A DNA stretch of 12,146 nucleotides, from the NCBI GenBank assembly GCA_024645065.1, contig JAHEGP010000075.1, forward strand, positions 1-12,146. The letters are read 5' to 3'. Made by a program: the position numbers and the translations under genes. Below, in pieces: positions 1 through 6,633 of this stretch. Under the pieces are notes generated by a model. The model worked only from the letters and a program-made list of their open reading frames with translations. It was not told where the DNA came from and did not search any database. Position 1 is the stretch's first letter, and each line of letters starts with the position of its first letter. The stretch comes from Cellvibrionales bacterium (GTDB taxonomy: Bacteria; Pseudomonadota; Gammaproteobacteria; Pseudomonadales; JAHEGP01).

Positions 1-560
1 GCCCAGGCACTGTGGCCCTCGGGATAAAGCTGGCGGCCCAAGGATAAAATCGCCTGCTCATCGCTTGTTGGCCTGAGGCGGCCAGACTCCGCGGCCGCGG
101 CGACCACAATCCTGAGGGGACCGATACCCTGAAGCAGCCCGACCAGATAAGCTTCAGCCGGGTTGCTATAACCGCTCAGGATGGCAAAAGCACTCGCCAG
201 CTTTGCCGCCAGGATTATTCGATGCCAGAGGCGATCGTTGAGTGCCTGGCACATGGACGCCCCGGGGTGCTGGCAAAACCGGCGAGCAAGGTCCAATGCG
301 ACCGCCTGCACCGCTGACCTTCCCAGTCGCGCTATTGCCTGTTCCATTAGCGGCATTGCCGTGTTACCCGGGTCCAATTGTTCAGCACTCATCGATAGCA
401 ATGAAGCGCTTAACACCGGATCGAGTAAAATCAGTCGCGCCAGTTCTTCATCCCTGGACTGCGAATCCTGGCAGAGATCCAGCACGGCCAGCAAGGTCTG
501 GCTGGTCGCGGGCAATTCCTGCAAGGAATACTGGCCTGAAATCTCTGCTTGATCGCCCAT
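1..560 (-). CDS. HDOD-domain protein, 3' end beyond the left edge
   Basis: This minus-strand frame has no stop from 644 to the left edge. ATG at 560 gives 186 residues before the window ends. Residues 16-58 read like the opening helices of an HDOD domain (LPATSQTLL, then a charged helix and LARLILLDPVLSASLLSMS). Residues 75-89 match the AIxRLG helix, and 111-149 match the core LWHRI...AEAYLVGLLQGIG. True HD hydrolases have GLLHDIG there; Q and G replace H and D, as is usual in HDOD proteins, so phosphohydrolase activity is not expected. HDOD proteins act in bacterial signalling and output control, often beside chemotaxis or cyclic-di-GMP modules; the role here is unknown. The only upstream candidate noted is a GTG at 569 with no Shine-Dalgarno; the ATG itself has only a weak GCAGG nearby. 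The gene is divergent from the ParA-like gene at 897. The family call is fairly firm; any C-terminal domain is out of sight. Confidence 0.75.
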   Translation of the reverse strand, partial: MGDQAEISGQYSLQELPATSQTLLAVLDLCQDSQSRDEELARLILLDPVLSASLLSMSAEQLDPGNTAMPLMEQAIARLGRSAVQAVALDLARRFCQHPGASMCQALNDRLWHRIILAAKLASAFAILSGYSNPAEAYLVGLLQGIGPLRIVVAAAAESGRLRPTSDEQAILSLGRQLYPEGHSAW

Positions 561-896
561 TGCCTGCACCGCTGTTATTCGAGTTTGTACCCGGCCTGAC
601 ACAAGGAAAAGTTGGGATAGCCGGGGCTTGCAGCTCTTGATCTATCCTGGCTTCGCCGATCCAGTAAGACCTGCGGCCTGATGGATATTGGCTCCATCCT
701 CGCTCGCTAAACCGGTTTGGATGAGGCTCTGGCTTCTATCAGACTGAAGAGATATTTTCTTGAATTTACAACAGCTTGCACAGGCAACTTTGCCCACATT
801 ATTCACGCTTTGTGCTACTACTTTGCCGTTTTATTCGCTGGCGGCTCCACGTACGCTCAGACACTTTGAGCACCCGGCCCGAAGCCAGGCAAACCT
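561..896. other. 336-bp divergent gap between HDOD and ParA-like genes
   Basis: No convincing gene is seen here. The gap must carry the 5' control regions of both flanking genes. It holds a perfect 10-bp palindrome AAACCGGTTT at 709-718 and a 6-bp perfect stem (680-685 with 693-698, 7-base loop). The stretch 750-830 is AT-richer. It contains TTGAAT and TTGCAC elements, but no -10 at proper spacing that I would defend. Short frames crossing the gap look like chance. Confidence 0.5.
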
Positions 897-2078
897 ATGA
901 GTAGTAATCTCAGCCGGACTTTGCACCCCCTCACTGCGCCAGCCGGAAGAGCGCGCTACCTCACCGTTTGCAGCGGAGCCGACAATGTCGGCAGGTCCAG
1001 TTTGTGCATCAACCTCGCCATTGCATTGGCGCGTGATGGCAAACGGGTTTGTATCCTCGATACCGACCCAAGCATCAGCAATGCCCACCACCTTTTGGGC
1101 ATCAGCCCCGCATACAGCCTGGTCAGTGTCGCGCGAGGGGACTGCAACATGCGCGACGCAATCAACAATGGCCCGGGGGGCATAATGCTGTTGCACGATG
1201 GTGGCTATCGCGCCGAGGTCGAAAAACTAAAGGAGTCACAACAGCGACAGTTGCTGCACCAATTACAGGCCTGGCAGCAACAACTCGACATCGTACTGAT
1301 TGACACTTCGGCCACTGACGCAAGCGGTCTTGAGGCGTGGATAAGCATCGCCGACAGCTTGCTGATGGTTCTCGTGCCGCAATCCCGCTCCCTGAGCCAA
1401 AGCTTTTCACTATTGAGCCAACTCAGCCCGTCAGGAAAAAAGAAGCCGATGCATGTTGTTGTCAATCGCAGTAGTGGCTCAAACCAGGCGGGGGCGATCT
1501 TCGAGAAATTCAGCTCTACGGTGAAAAAGTACCTCGATACCAGGCTCCAGTACTGCGGCCACATTGAGAGTGACGAAAACATTCGCAATAGCGTCGCACT
1601 GCAGTACCCCGTTGCCTTGTACGACCGGGAAGACCCTTCCTGTGCGCGCATTTTCGATCTGGCCGCTGCCCTGCACGACCAATGGACAGGGGTCGAACCC
1701 GTCGGCCTGGGACTGGTCGACCTTGTCGCCGCCAGCATCCAGCAACAGCGCGTCGACCAGCCGCTCTGGCCGGAGCATTCAGACACTCACCAGGTAACAG
1801 GGGGTAAGGCACAATTCCTGCAAACCCCAGCCCTGGCCGACGAACTCATCGACCGTGGACTTCTGGGGCCGGAAGAACTCAAGCAGGTGATTGAAGCCCT
1901 GCTCGCCACCGCCCACCATGAATTTCCGGCGACTTTTCCAGGTCCACGCGGGAAAGCCAAAACCCGGGTCGATGAGGGTAACGACGGCCAACGCGCCTTG
2001 CTTGACAAACTGCGACAGAGCCGTCCAGAGGGCCTGACCCTCGACCAGTTACTGTATGACCATGTCAGGCGCAAGTAG
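897..2078 (+). CDS. FleN/MinD-like ParA-superfamily protein with degenerate Walker A
   Basis: The 393-residue protein opens with a SIMIBI-class P-loop fold. Strand 1 plus P-loop lies at residues 21-36, the A' motif VCILDTDPSISNAHHLLGI at 51-69, and switch II VLIDTSATDAS at 133-143. After A', the pattern (leucine-rich turn, SLVSVARGDCNMRDAI, GPGGIMLL) follows FleN/FlhG. The P-loop is eroded. A normal SGKGGVGKT/S becomes SGADNVGRSS (26-35), so the signature lysine is Ala28 and the phosphate-binding lysine is Arg33. ATP use is therefore doubtful. Residues from about 270 are a non-family extension, partly charged and low in predicted order, ending in a short helical block (about 365-392). No terminal amphipathic helix was recognised. 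The start is fixed by an in-frame TGA at 867 with ATG 897 as the first start; the ribosome site (AGG at 887-889) is weak. No flhF or flagellar gene adjoins it, so this is an orphan homologue rather than fleN itself. Confidence 0.8.
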   Translation: MSSNLSRTLHPLTAPAGRARYLTVCSGADNVGRSSLCINLAIALARDGKRVCILDTDPSISNAHHLLGISPAYSLVSVARGDCNMRDAINNGPGGIMLLHDGGYRAEVEKLKESQQRQLLHQLQAWQQQLDIVLIDTSATDASGLEAWISIADSLLMVLVPQSRSLSQSFSLLSQLSPSGKKKPMHVVVNRSSGSNQAGAIFEKFSSTVKKYLDTRLQYCGHIESDENIRNSVALQYPVALYDREDPSCARIFDLAAALHDQWTGVEPVGLGLVDLVAASIQQQRVDQPLWPEHSDTHQVTGGKAQFLQTPALADELIDRGLLGPEELKQVIEALLATAHHEFPATFPGPRGKAKTRVDEGNDGQRALLDKLRQSRPEGLTLDQLLYDHVRRK

Positions 2079-2100
2079 CCTCATCATGGGGTCGGTGATG

Positions 2101-2156
2101 TCAACACCGTAATCTCAACACCGTGATAAAAACAGCGTGATCTCAACACCGGGAAA
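2101..2156. repeat. Four tandem copies of a 14-bp unit
   Basis: Units at 2101-2114, 2115-2128, 2129-2142 and 2143-2156 follow the consensus TCAACACCGTGATC. Units 1, 2 and 4 share the first nine bases exactly (TCAACACCG). Unit 3 begins AAAACAGCG but keeps GTGATC. The preceding 14 bases (2087-2100) end in CGGTGATG and may be a decayed fifth copy. The array starts 22 bp after the ParA-like stop, and a 14-bp period cannot keep frame, so it is non-coding. Confidence 0.85.
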
Positions 2157-2183
2157 TCCAGCGACTTCGTGCCGCAGATTCCA

Positions 2184-2216
2184 GCGCCAACGGGGGACGC
2201 CTACCCCGCCTGGCGC
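2184..2216 (+). terminator. Strong GC-rich stem-loop, no T-tract
   Basis: Outer arms GCGCCA (2184-2189) and TGGCGC (2211-2216) pair perfectly. An inner GGGG (2193-2196) pairs with CCCC (2204-2207) around a 7-base loop, with a small internal mismatch and bulge between. No T-run follows on either strand, so it is not a classical intrinsic terminator. It sits between the ParA-like gene and the puuB promoter, where it could protect the upstream mRNA 3' end or insulate the two genes. Confidence 0.4.
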
Positions 2217-2232
2217 GCACAAACAACTGGCT

Positions 2233-2259
2233 TTGACAGTATAAATCGCTCACTATAAT
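2233..2259 (+). promoter_or_regulatory. Sigma-70 promoter for puuB
   Basis: TTGACA (2233-2238) and TATAAT (2254-2259) both match consensus in full. The spacer is 15 bp, shorter than the usual 16-18. Transcription would start near 2266, leaving a leader of about 23 bases before the puuB ATG. The leader shows no clear Shine-Dalgarno sequence. Confidence 0.7.
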
Positions 2260-2288
2260 GTAAATCGAAAGCAAGCCATTTATTCGCC

Positions 2289-3590
2289 ATGGTCGCCAGC
2301 AAGCAAAGTCTTCATCCCAACTCCTATTACCTCGCTTCAGCAGGCTACCAACAGCAATGGCCCCGTCTGCAACAAAAAATCCACTGTGACGTTTGCATTA
2401 TCGGCGGCGGTTTCACCGGGGTCAGCAGCGCCCTAAACCTGGCGGAAAAAGGATTCAAGGTGGTCCTGCTCGAGGCTCATCACATCGGTTGGGGAGCGAG
2501 CGGCCGCAATGGCGGGCAGGCGGGTGGCATGCCGCGCCAGGACCAGGAAGAACTCGAGAGTGCATACGGTAAAGACATCGCCCGCCAGCACTGGGATCTC
2601 AATCAGGCCGCCCTGGCGGAAATGAAGCATCGAATAGCCAGGCACGATATTGCCTGCGACTGGAAAGACGGGATTGCAACAATATGCCGGCGCCAGGGCG
2701 AGGAGCAATGGTACCAACAGTATGCGGCCAGTCTGCAACGGCGCTACGATGCTGATTTTATTGAATTCCTGCCGGCCAACAGGATGTCTGAACTACTGGA
2801 GACTCCCTCCTGTTTCGGTGGCATGGTGGATCATCGCAGTGGACACATTCATCCACTCAACTACACTCTGGGCCTCGCCGTCGCAGCAAGCGCTGCAGGG
2901 GCTGACATCTTTGAATATTCACCCGTACAGTCCTACCACGGCGACGCCAGTGGCTGCAGCGTGGTCACGGCTCGCGGCGTGGTCACCTCACGCTATCTGG
3001 TACTCGGATGCAATGGCCATCTGGAAAGGCTTGAACCGGGGGTGGCCGGCAAGATCATGCCCATCAACAATTTCATCCTGGCCACCGAGCCATTGAGCCA
3101 GCATCTGGCCGACTCCGTGAGTCGCCTGGACTACGCGTTTCATGACGCCCGCTTTGTGGTGAATTACTGGCGCCTATCCGCAGACAAGCGACTGTTGTTC
3201 GGTGGCGGTGAAAACTACACCCGCCGCTTTCCCGCTGATATCAAGCGGTTCGTGCGCAAATACATGCTCGAGGTCTACCCCCAGTTGGCCGACGCCAGAA
3301 TCGATTATGGCTGGGGCGGCACACTGGCCGTCACCATGAATCGAATGCCACATTTTGGTCGAATCACGGATAAGAATGTTTATTTTGCCCAGGGCTACTC
3401 TGGCCACGGCGTCGTCCTCGCCAGCTTTGCAGGCAAGCTGATCGCAGAGGCTCTAGCGGGTGATGCCGAGCGCTTCGATGTCATGGCCAGGGTACCCATC
3501 CCCACCTTCCCCGGCGGAACATTGTTACGCTGGCCCGGCCTGGTCGCGGCGATGTTCTATTACGGATTGCGGGATCGTTTTGGCCTGTAG
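2289..3590 (+). CDS. puuB: Gamma-glutamylputrescine oxidase (FAD, DAO family)
   Basis: This 433-residue protein matches PuuB along its length (E. coli form about 426). It is a cytosolic FAD amine oxidase expected to convert gamma-glutamylputrescine to gamma-glutamyl-aminobutyraldehyde, ammonia and hydrogen peroxide. The N-terminal SYYLASAG block is typical of the family. The dinucleotide motif IIGGGFTG lies at 37-44, with Glu62 ending the second strand for FAD ribose, then GASGRNGGQ at 69-77. The C-terminal part carries MPHFGR, the QGYSGHGV flavin-contact block and the AERFD...PFPGG-like ending. ATG 2289 places the first FAD strand at the family distance. The gene has its own promoter and is convergent with the pot operon across 101 bp. 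It is the only gene here for the second step of the gamma-glutamyl route. A related amine oxidase acting on another gamma-glutamylated amine is the main alternative. Confidence 0.9.
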   Translation: MVASKQSLHPNSYYLASAGYQQQWPRLQQKIHCDVCIIGGGFTGVSSALNLAEKGFKVVLLEAHHIGWGASGRNGGQAGGMPRQDQEELESAYGKDIARQHWDLNQAALAEMKHRIARHDIACDWKDGIATICRRQGEEQWYQQYAASLQRRYDADFIEFLPANRMSELLETPSCFGGMVDHRSGHIHPLNYTLGLAVAASAAGADIFEYSPVQSYHGDASGCSVVTARGVVTSRYLVLGCNGHLERLEPGVAGKIMPINNFILATEPLSQHLADSVSRLDYAFHDARFVVNYWRLSADKRLLFGGGENYTRRFPADIKRFVRKYMLEVYPQLADARIDYGWGGTLAVTMNRMPHFGRITDKNVYFAQGYSGHGVVLASFAGKLIAEALAGDAERFDVMARVPIPTFPGGTLLRWPGLVAAMFYYGLRDRFGL

Positions 3591-3638
3591 CTGGATTTTC
3601 CGGGGCGCTGCGTCAGGTGTGTCGTGCGCTCCAGTGAT

Positions 3639-3674
3639 TCAGAAATGAAAGGGCGAGTCATCCCTGGCTCCCCC
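3639..3674 (-). terminator. Possible terminator of the pot operon
   Basis: On the minus strand GGGGGAG (3674-3668) can pair with CTCGCCC (3657-3651) with one internal mismatch and a 10-base loop. A T-rich stretch, TTTCATTTC, follows at 3650-3642. It lies 18 bases after the potF stop. The interrupted T-run makes it a modest candidate, and no T-rich tail exists in the plus direction for puuB. Confidence 0.35.
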
Positions 3675-3691
3675 TCTAATACAGCAAACCG

Positions 3692-4792
3692 CTATTTTGC
3701 AGCTTTTACCTTGGTCCAGATACGCGTTTGCACGCGATCGATCTTGGGCGGCGTAACGACAAAGGTGTAAAGCTTTTTCTCGACATCGGGTGACGGATAG
3801 ACGGTGGTGTCCTCCACGATTTCCTGCTCGATAAATTTCTTTGATGGAGGCACCGCATTGGGGTACCAGACGTAATTGGTGATGTCTGCCATGATCTCCG
3901 GGCGCAGCAGGAAATTGAGGAATTTATGGGCATTTTCAGGATGGTCGGCATCTTTGGGAATCGCCAGCATATCGAACCACATACCGGCTCCTTCCTTGGG
4001 AATCACATACACTACCTCAACACCATTTTCGGCTTCCTCCGCCCGTTCTGCCGCCTGGATCACGTCACCGGACCACCCCAGCGCCAGGCAGATATCACCG
4101 TTAGCCAGGCCATTGATGTATTGCGACGAGTGAAAATAGCGAATGAAAGGCCGAATCTCAAGCAGCTTGTCCTGAACCTTGCCCTGCATCAAAGCGGCAT
4201 CCAATGAATTCGGATCTTCACCCAGGTAGTTGAGAGTGGCTGGAATGACCTCATCCGGAGCATCCAGCATGGCGACACCACAGGACTTCAACTTGGAGAC
4301 ATACTTGGGGTCGAACAACAGGTCCCAGCTGTCCATCGGCGCATCGTCTCCCAGCGCTTTCTGGACTGCCTGGACGTTGATTCCAAGCCCGGTAGTACCC
4401 CAGAGGTAGGGAATGGAGTGCTGGTTGCCAGGATCAGCATTTTCCAGCTTTTTCATCAATACTGGATCGAGATTCTTGTAGTTGGGGATTTTCGAGCGGT
4501 CGAGTGGTCGGAAAACACCTGCCTTTATCTGCCGCGCCAGAAATGCCGAAGAGGGCACAACGATGTCGTAGCCGGTCTTACCCGATAGCAACTTGGCTTC
4601 CAGCACGCCGTTGTCGTCAAATACGTCGTAGGTGACTTTGATGCCGGTCTCTGCAGTAAATTTCTCCAGAGTGTCCTCGGCAATATAGTCGGACCAGTTA
4701 TATACGTTCAGTATTTTCTCTTCTTCAGCCAGGCTTACCCCCGATAGCGCCAGGGAACTCGCGGCGATTAGTCTTGCAATGGTTTTCATCAT
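3692..4792 (-). CDS. potF: Periplasmic polyamine-binding protein (PotF/SpuD type)
   Basis: The 366-residue protein is the solute receptor of a polyamine ABC importer (E. coli PotF 370). Residues 1-22 form a signal peptide with likely cleavage after SLA22. PotF pocket residues are easily placed: W33-S34-D35-Y36 (YNWSDYI), S81, A178 and E181 (LDAPDEV), W240 and D243 (GWSGDV), D274. The exception is W272: PotF has Phe276 at this place, while PotD and SpuE have Trp. Binding of putrescine, spermidine or both is therefore possible. Two ATGs stand in tandem (4792, 4789). GAGGGA at 4800-4795 lies closer to ideal spacing from the second, so the product may be one residue shorter. It is the last gene of its operon, 82 bp after potI behind a stem-loop, although receptor genes usually come first. 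The binding-protein call is firm; ligand preference is inferred. Confidence 0.92.
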   Translation of the reverse strand: MMKTIARLIAASSLALSGVSLAEEEKILNVYNWSDYIAEDTLEKFTAETGIKVTYDVFDDNGVLEAKLLSGKTGYDIVVPSSAFLARQIKAGVFRPLDRSKIPNYKNLDPVLMKKLENADPGNQHSIPYLWGTTGLGINVQAVQKALGDDAPMDSWDLLFDPKYVSKLKSCGVAMLDAPDEVIPATLNYLGEDPNSLDAALMQGKVQDKLLEIRPFIRYFHSSQYINGLANGDICLALGWSGDVIQAAERAEEAENGVEVVYVIPKEGAGMWFDMLAIPKDADHPENAHKFLNFLLRPEIMADITNYVWYPNAVPPSKKFIEQEIVEDTTVYPSPDVEKKLYTFVVTPPKIDRVQTRIWTKVKAAK

Positions 4793-4816
4793 AATCCCTC
4801 AGTGATTGCACAGATA

Positions 4817-4852
4817 ATCCCGAAGCTTATTGGTCCTCTCCTGCATCGGGAT
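4817..4852 (-). promoter_or_regulatory. Intergenic stem-loop between potI and potF
   Basis: ATCCCGA (4817-4823) and TCGGGAT (4846-4852) are perfect 7-bp inverted arms around a 22-base loop, inside the 82-bp potI-potF gap. GTGAT (4802-4806) and ATCAC (4851-4855) can form a competing pairing. There is no T-tract. Such a structure could stabilise a processed potF message or halt 3' decay of the upstream transcript. This is inference. Confidence 0.4.
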
Positions 4853-4874
4853 CACTGCAGGCCGGACGTCGCTA

Positions 4875-5726
4875 CTAGACCATTTCCTGCTGCCGCTTTG
4901 CGGCCTGCAAATCTGCAAGCCGCTTGTGCTCCTGGCGTCGCATCAGCCACCACCCAACAAAGGTCAGTGATGCGATCCCGGTTACCAGTAGTGCCGAGAG
5001 TGCATTGACCTTGGGGCTGACGCCCATGCGGACGCTGGAGAACACCTCCATTGGCAAGGTGGTGGAACCGGGACCCGACACGAAACTTGCGATAACCAGA
5101 TCATCCAGTGACAGGGTAAAAGCCAGCAGCCAGCCGGCAACCAGCGCCGGCGATACTATCGGCAGGGTAATCAGGAAGAAAACCTTGAGGCGATTGGCGC
5201 CAAGATCGAGTGCCGCTTCTTCCAGGGACTGGTCCATTTCCCGCAGCCGCGAATTCACCACCACGGTGACATAGGCCATGCAAAACGTGGTATGGGCGAT
5301 CCAGATCGTGGTCATACCTCGCCCGCCGGGCCAACCGATAAACTGGTCGAGACTGACAAACAGCAGCAACAGGGACAGGCCGGTGATGACTTCCGGCATA
5401 ACCAACGGAGCCGTAATCATACTGGTAAACAGGGTCTTGCCCTTGAAGCCACCAAAGCGAACCATTACCAGTGCCGCCATGGTACCCAGAACCACTGCGG
5501 AGGTGGCGCTCATAAAAGCGATGCGCAAGCTGACACCCACAGCTTTCATCATCTGGCGATCACTGAACAGTTCACCGTACCACTTTAGCGAGAAACCCGA
5601 CCATACCGTAACGAGGCGACTCTCATTAAAGGAATAGACGATGAGCACGATGATGGGCACATACAGGAAGGCGAATCCCAGCGCCAAAATACCCCAGGAC
5701 AGCGCTTTTTGCCAACTGCTATGCAT
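4875..5726 (-). CDS. potI: Polyamine ABC transporter permease PotI
   Basis: This 283-residue inner-membrane protein is the second permease of the importer. Hydrophobic spans are visible near residues 9-31, 66-88, 104-126, 139-157, 189-210 and in the C-terminal part. The EAA coupling loop, which docks on the ATPase, is at 169-189 (EEAALDLGANRL...LP). The length matches PotI (about 281). ATG 5726 is preceded by a strong purine-rich site (GGAGGG plus AGGGAAG) and overlaps the potH stop by 8 bp, suggesting translational coupling. The gene ends in a double TAG. The N-terminus and the SLDDLVIASFVSGPG segment are typical of PotI/PotC rather than PotH/PotB. Confidence 0.92.
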   Translation of the reverse strand: MHSSWQKALSWGILALGFAFLYVPIIVLIVYSFNESRLVTVWSGFSLKWYGELFSDRQMMKAVGVSLRIAFMSATSAVVLGTMAALVMVRFGGFKGKTLFTSMITAPLVMPEVITGLSLLLLFVSLDQFIGWPGGRGMTTIWIAHTTFCMAYVTVVVNSRLREMDQSLEEAALDLGANRLKVFFLITLPIVSPALVAGWLLAFTLSLDDLVIASFVSGPGSTTLPMEVFSSVRMGVSPKVNALSALLVTGIASLTFVGWWLMRRQEHKRLADLQAAKRQQEMV

Positions 5727-6633
5727 CTTCCCTGCCCTCCAGGTCCCTTGCCTGGTAGCGGTGGAAAAGCGTCAGGGGTAAAACCAGCAGCAGCAGCATC
5801 ACAACGGCGACCGCAGCGGCGCCGGGCCAGTTCCTGGCATTGAAAAACTCCGCCCATAGCAGCTTCCCGATCATGATCGAGTTCGGGCCACCCAATAGCT
5901 CGGGAATCACGAACTCGCCCACCGCGGGAATGAACACCAGCATCGAGCCCGCTATCACACCACCGATACTCAAGGGTAGGGTGATGCGCAGGAAACTGGT
6001 CCAGGGTTTGGCACCGAGGTCAGCTGAGGCCTCCAACAAGCTGTGATCATGTTTAACAAGATTGGCGTAAATTGGCAGCACCATAAACGGCAGATAGGCA
6101 TAGACGATCCCGATATACACTGCGGTGGGTGTATGCATGATTGCCAGTGGCTGATCGATCACCCCCAGCCACAGTAACAGATTATTCAAAAGACCATTGC
6201 CCTTGAGAATACCCATCCAGGCGTAGATGCGCACCAGGAACGACGTCCACGACGGCATAATGACCAGCATCAGACAAACGTTGCGCGTATGGGGCGGCAT
6301 ACGGGAGATGACGTAGGCTATCGGATAGCCCAACAGCAGGCAAAAGACCGTCGAGAAGAATGCGATCTTGATCGAGGTCAGGTAACCCTTGAGGTAAAGG
6401 TCGTACTCGACGAGATCCTTGTAATTGAACAGATTCAGGCTGAGGGTCAGCATATCTTCCGCCCATTCCACCAGGTTGGTGAAAGGGGGCTGGGCCAACT
6501 GGCTTTCCGCGAAGCTGATTTTGAAAACGATGGCAAAGGGCGCGAGAAAAAACAGCAGCAGCCAGATAAAGGGCACTGCGATAACCAGCGACCTGCCGGG
6601 GCGCCATATCTTGCGTTCCGCGGCCGCTTTCAT
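5719..6633 (-). CDS. potH: Polyamine ABC transporter permease PotH
   Basis: The first permease of the importer is 304 residues when started at ATG 6633. The first span is at residues 15-37, others near 86-108, 119-141, 170-190, 222-240 and 270-292. The EAA loop is at 201-220 (EASADLGAKPW...LP). The open frame extends to a TTG at 6666, but that would overlap potG by 37 bp. ATG 6633 forms an ATGA overlap with the potG stop, a common coupling geometry, and gives the normal short charged N-terminus before span 1. No strong Shine-Dalgarno is seen, which fits coupling to potG translation. PotH pairs with PotI to make the membrane channel. Confidence 0.92.
   Translation of the reverse strand: MKAAAERKIWRPGRSLVIAVPFIWLLLFFLAPFAIVFKISFAESQLAQPPFTNLVEWAEDMLTLSLNLFNYKDLVEYDLYLKGYLTSIKIAFFSTVFCLLLGYPIAYVISRMPPHTRNVCLMLVIMPSWTSFLVRIYAWMGILKGNGLLNNLLLWLGVIDQPLAIMHTPTAVYIGIVYAYLPFMVLPIYANLVKHDHSLLEASADLGAKPWTSFLRITLPLSIGGVIAGSMLVFIPAVGEFVIPELLGGPNSIMIGKLLWAEFFNARNWPGAAAVAVVMLLLLVLPLTLFHRYQARDLEGREDA

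Noticed and set aside
181..640. Two overlapping plus-strand frames at the left end
   Set aside because: They are antisense to the HDOD reading, which has recognisable domain motifs and stays open to the window edge.
776..805. TTGCAC with a TATTCA-like -10 upstream of the ParA-like gene
   Set aside because: The -10 matches only three consensus bases, too weak to list as a promoter.
1205..1786. A 193-codon minus-strand frame within the ParA-like gene
   Set aside because: It is a Ser/Arg/Cys-rich translation typical of an antisense shadow, with no ribosome site or domain.
2101..2156. CRISPR array or plasmid iterons
   Set aside because: The 14-bp units are contiguous without spacers, and no cas, rep or parB gene is present.
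3684..3700. GCAAA/TTTGC hairpin at the end of potF
   Set aside because: It has only five AT-rich pairs, overlaps the potF stop and has no T-tract; the structure at 3639-3674 is a better terminator candidate.
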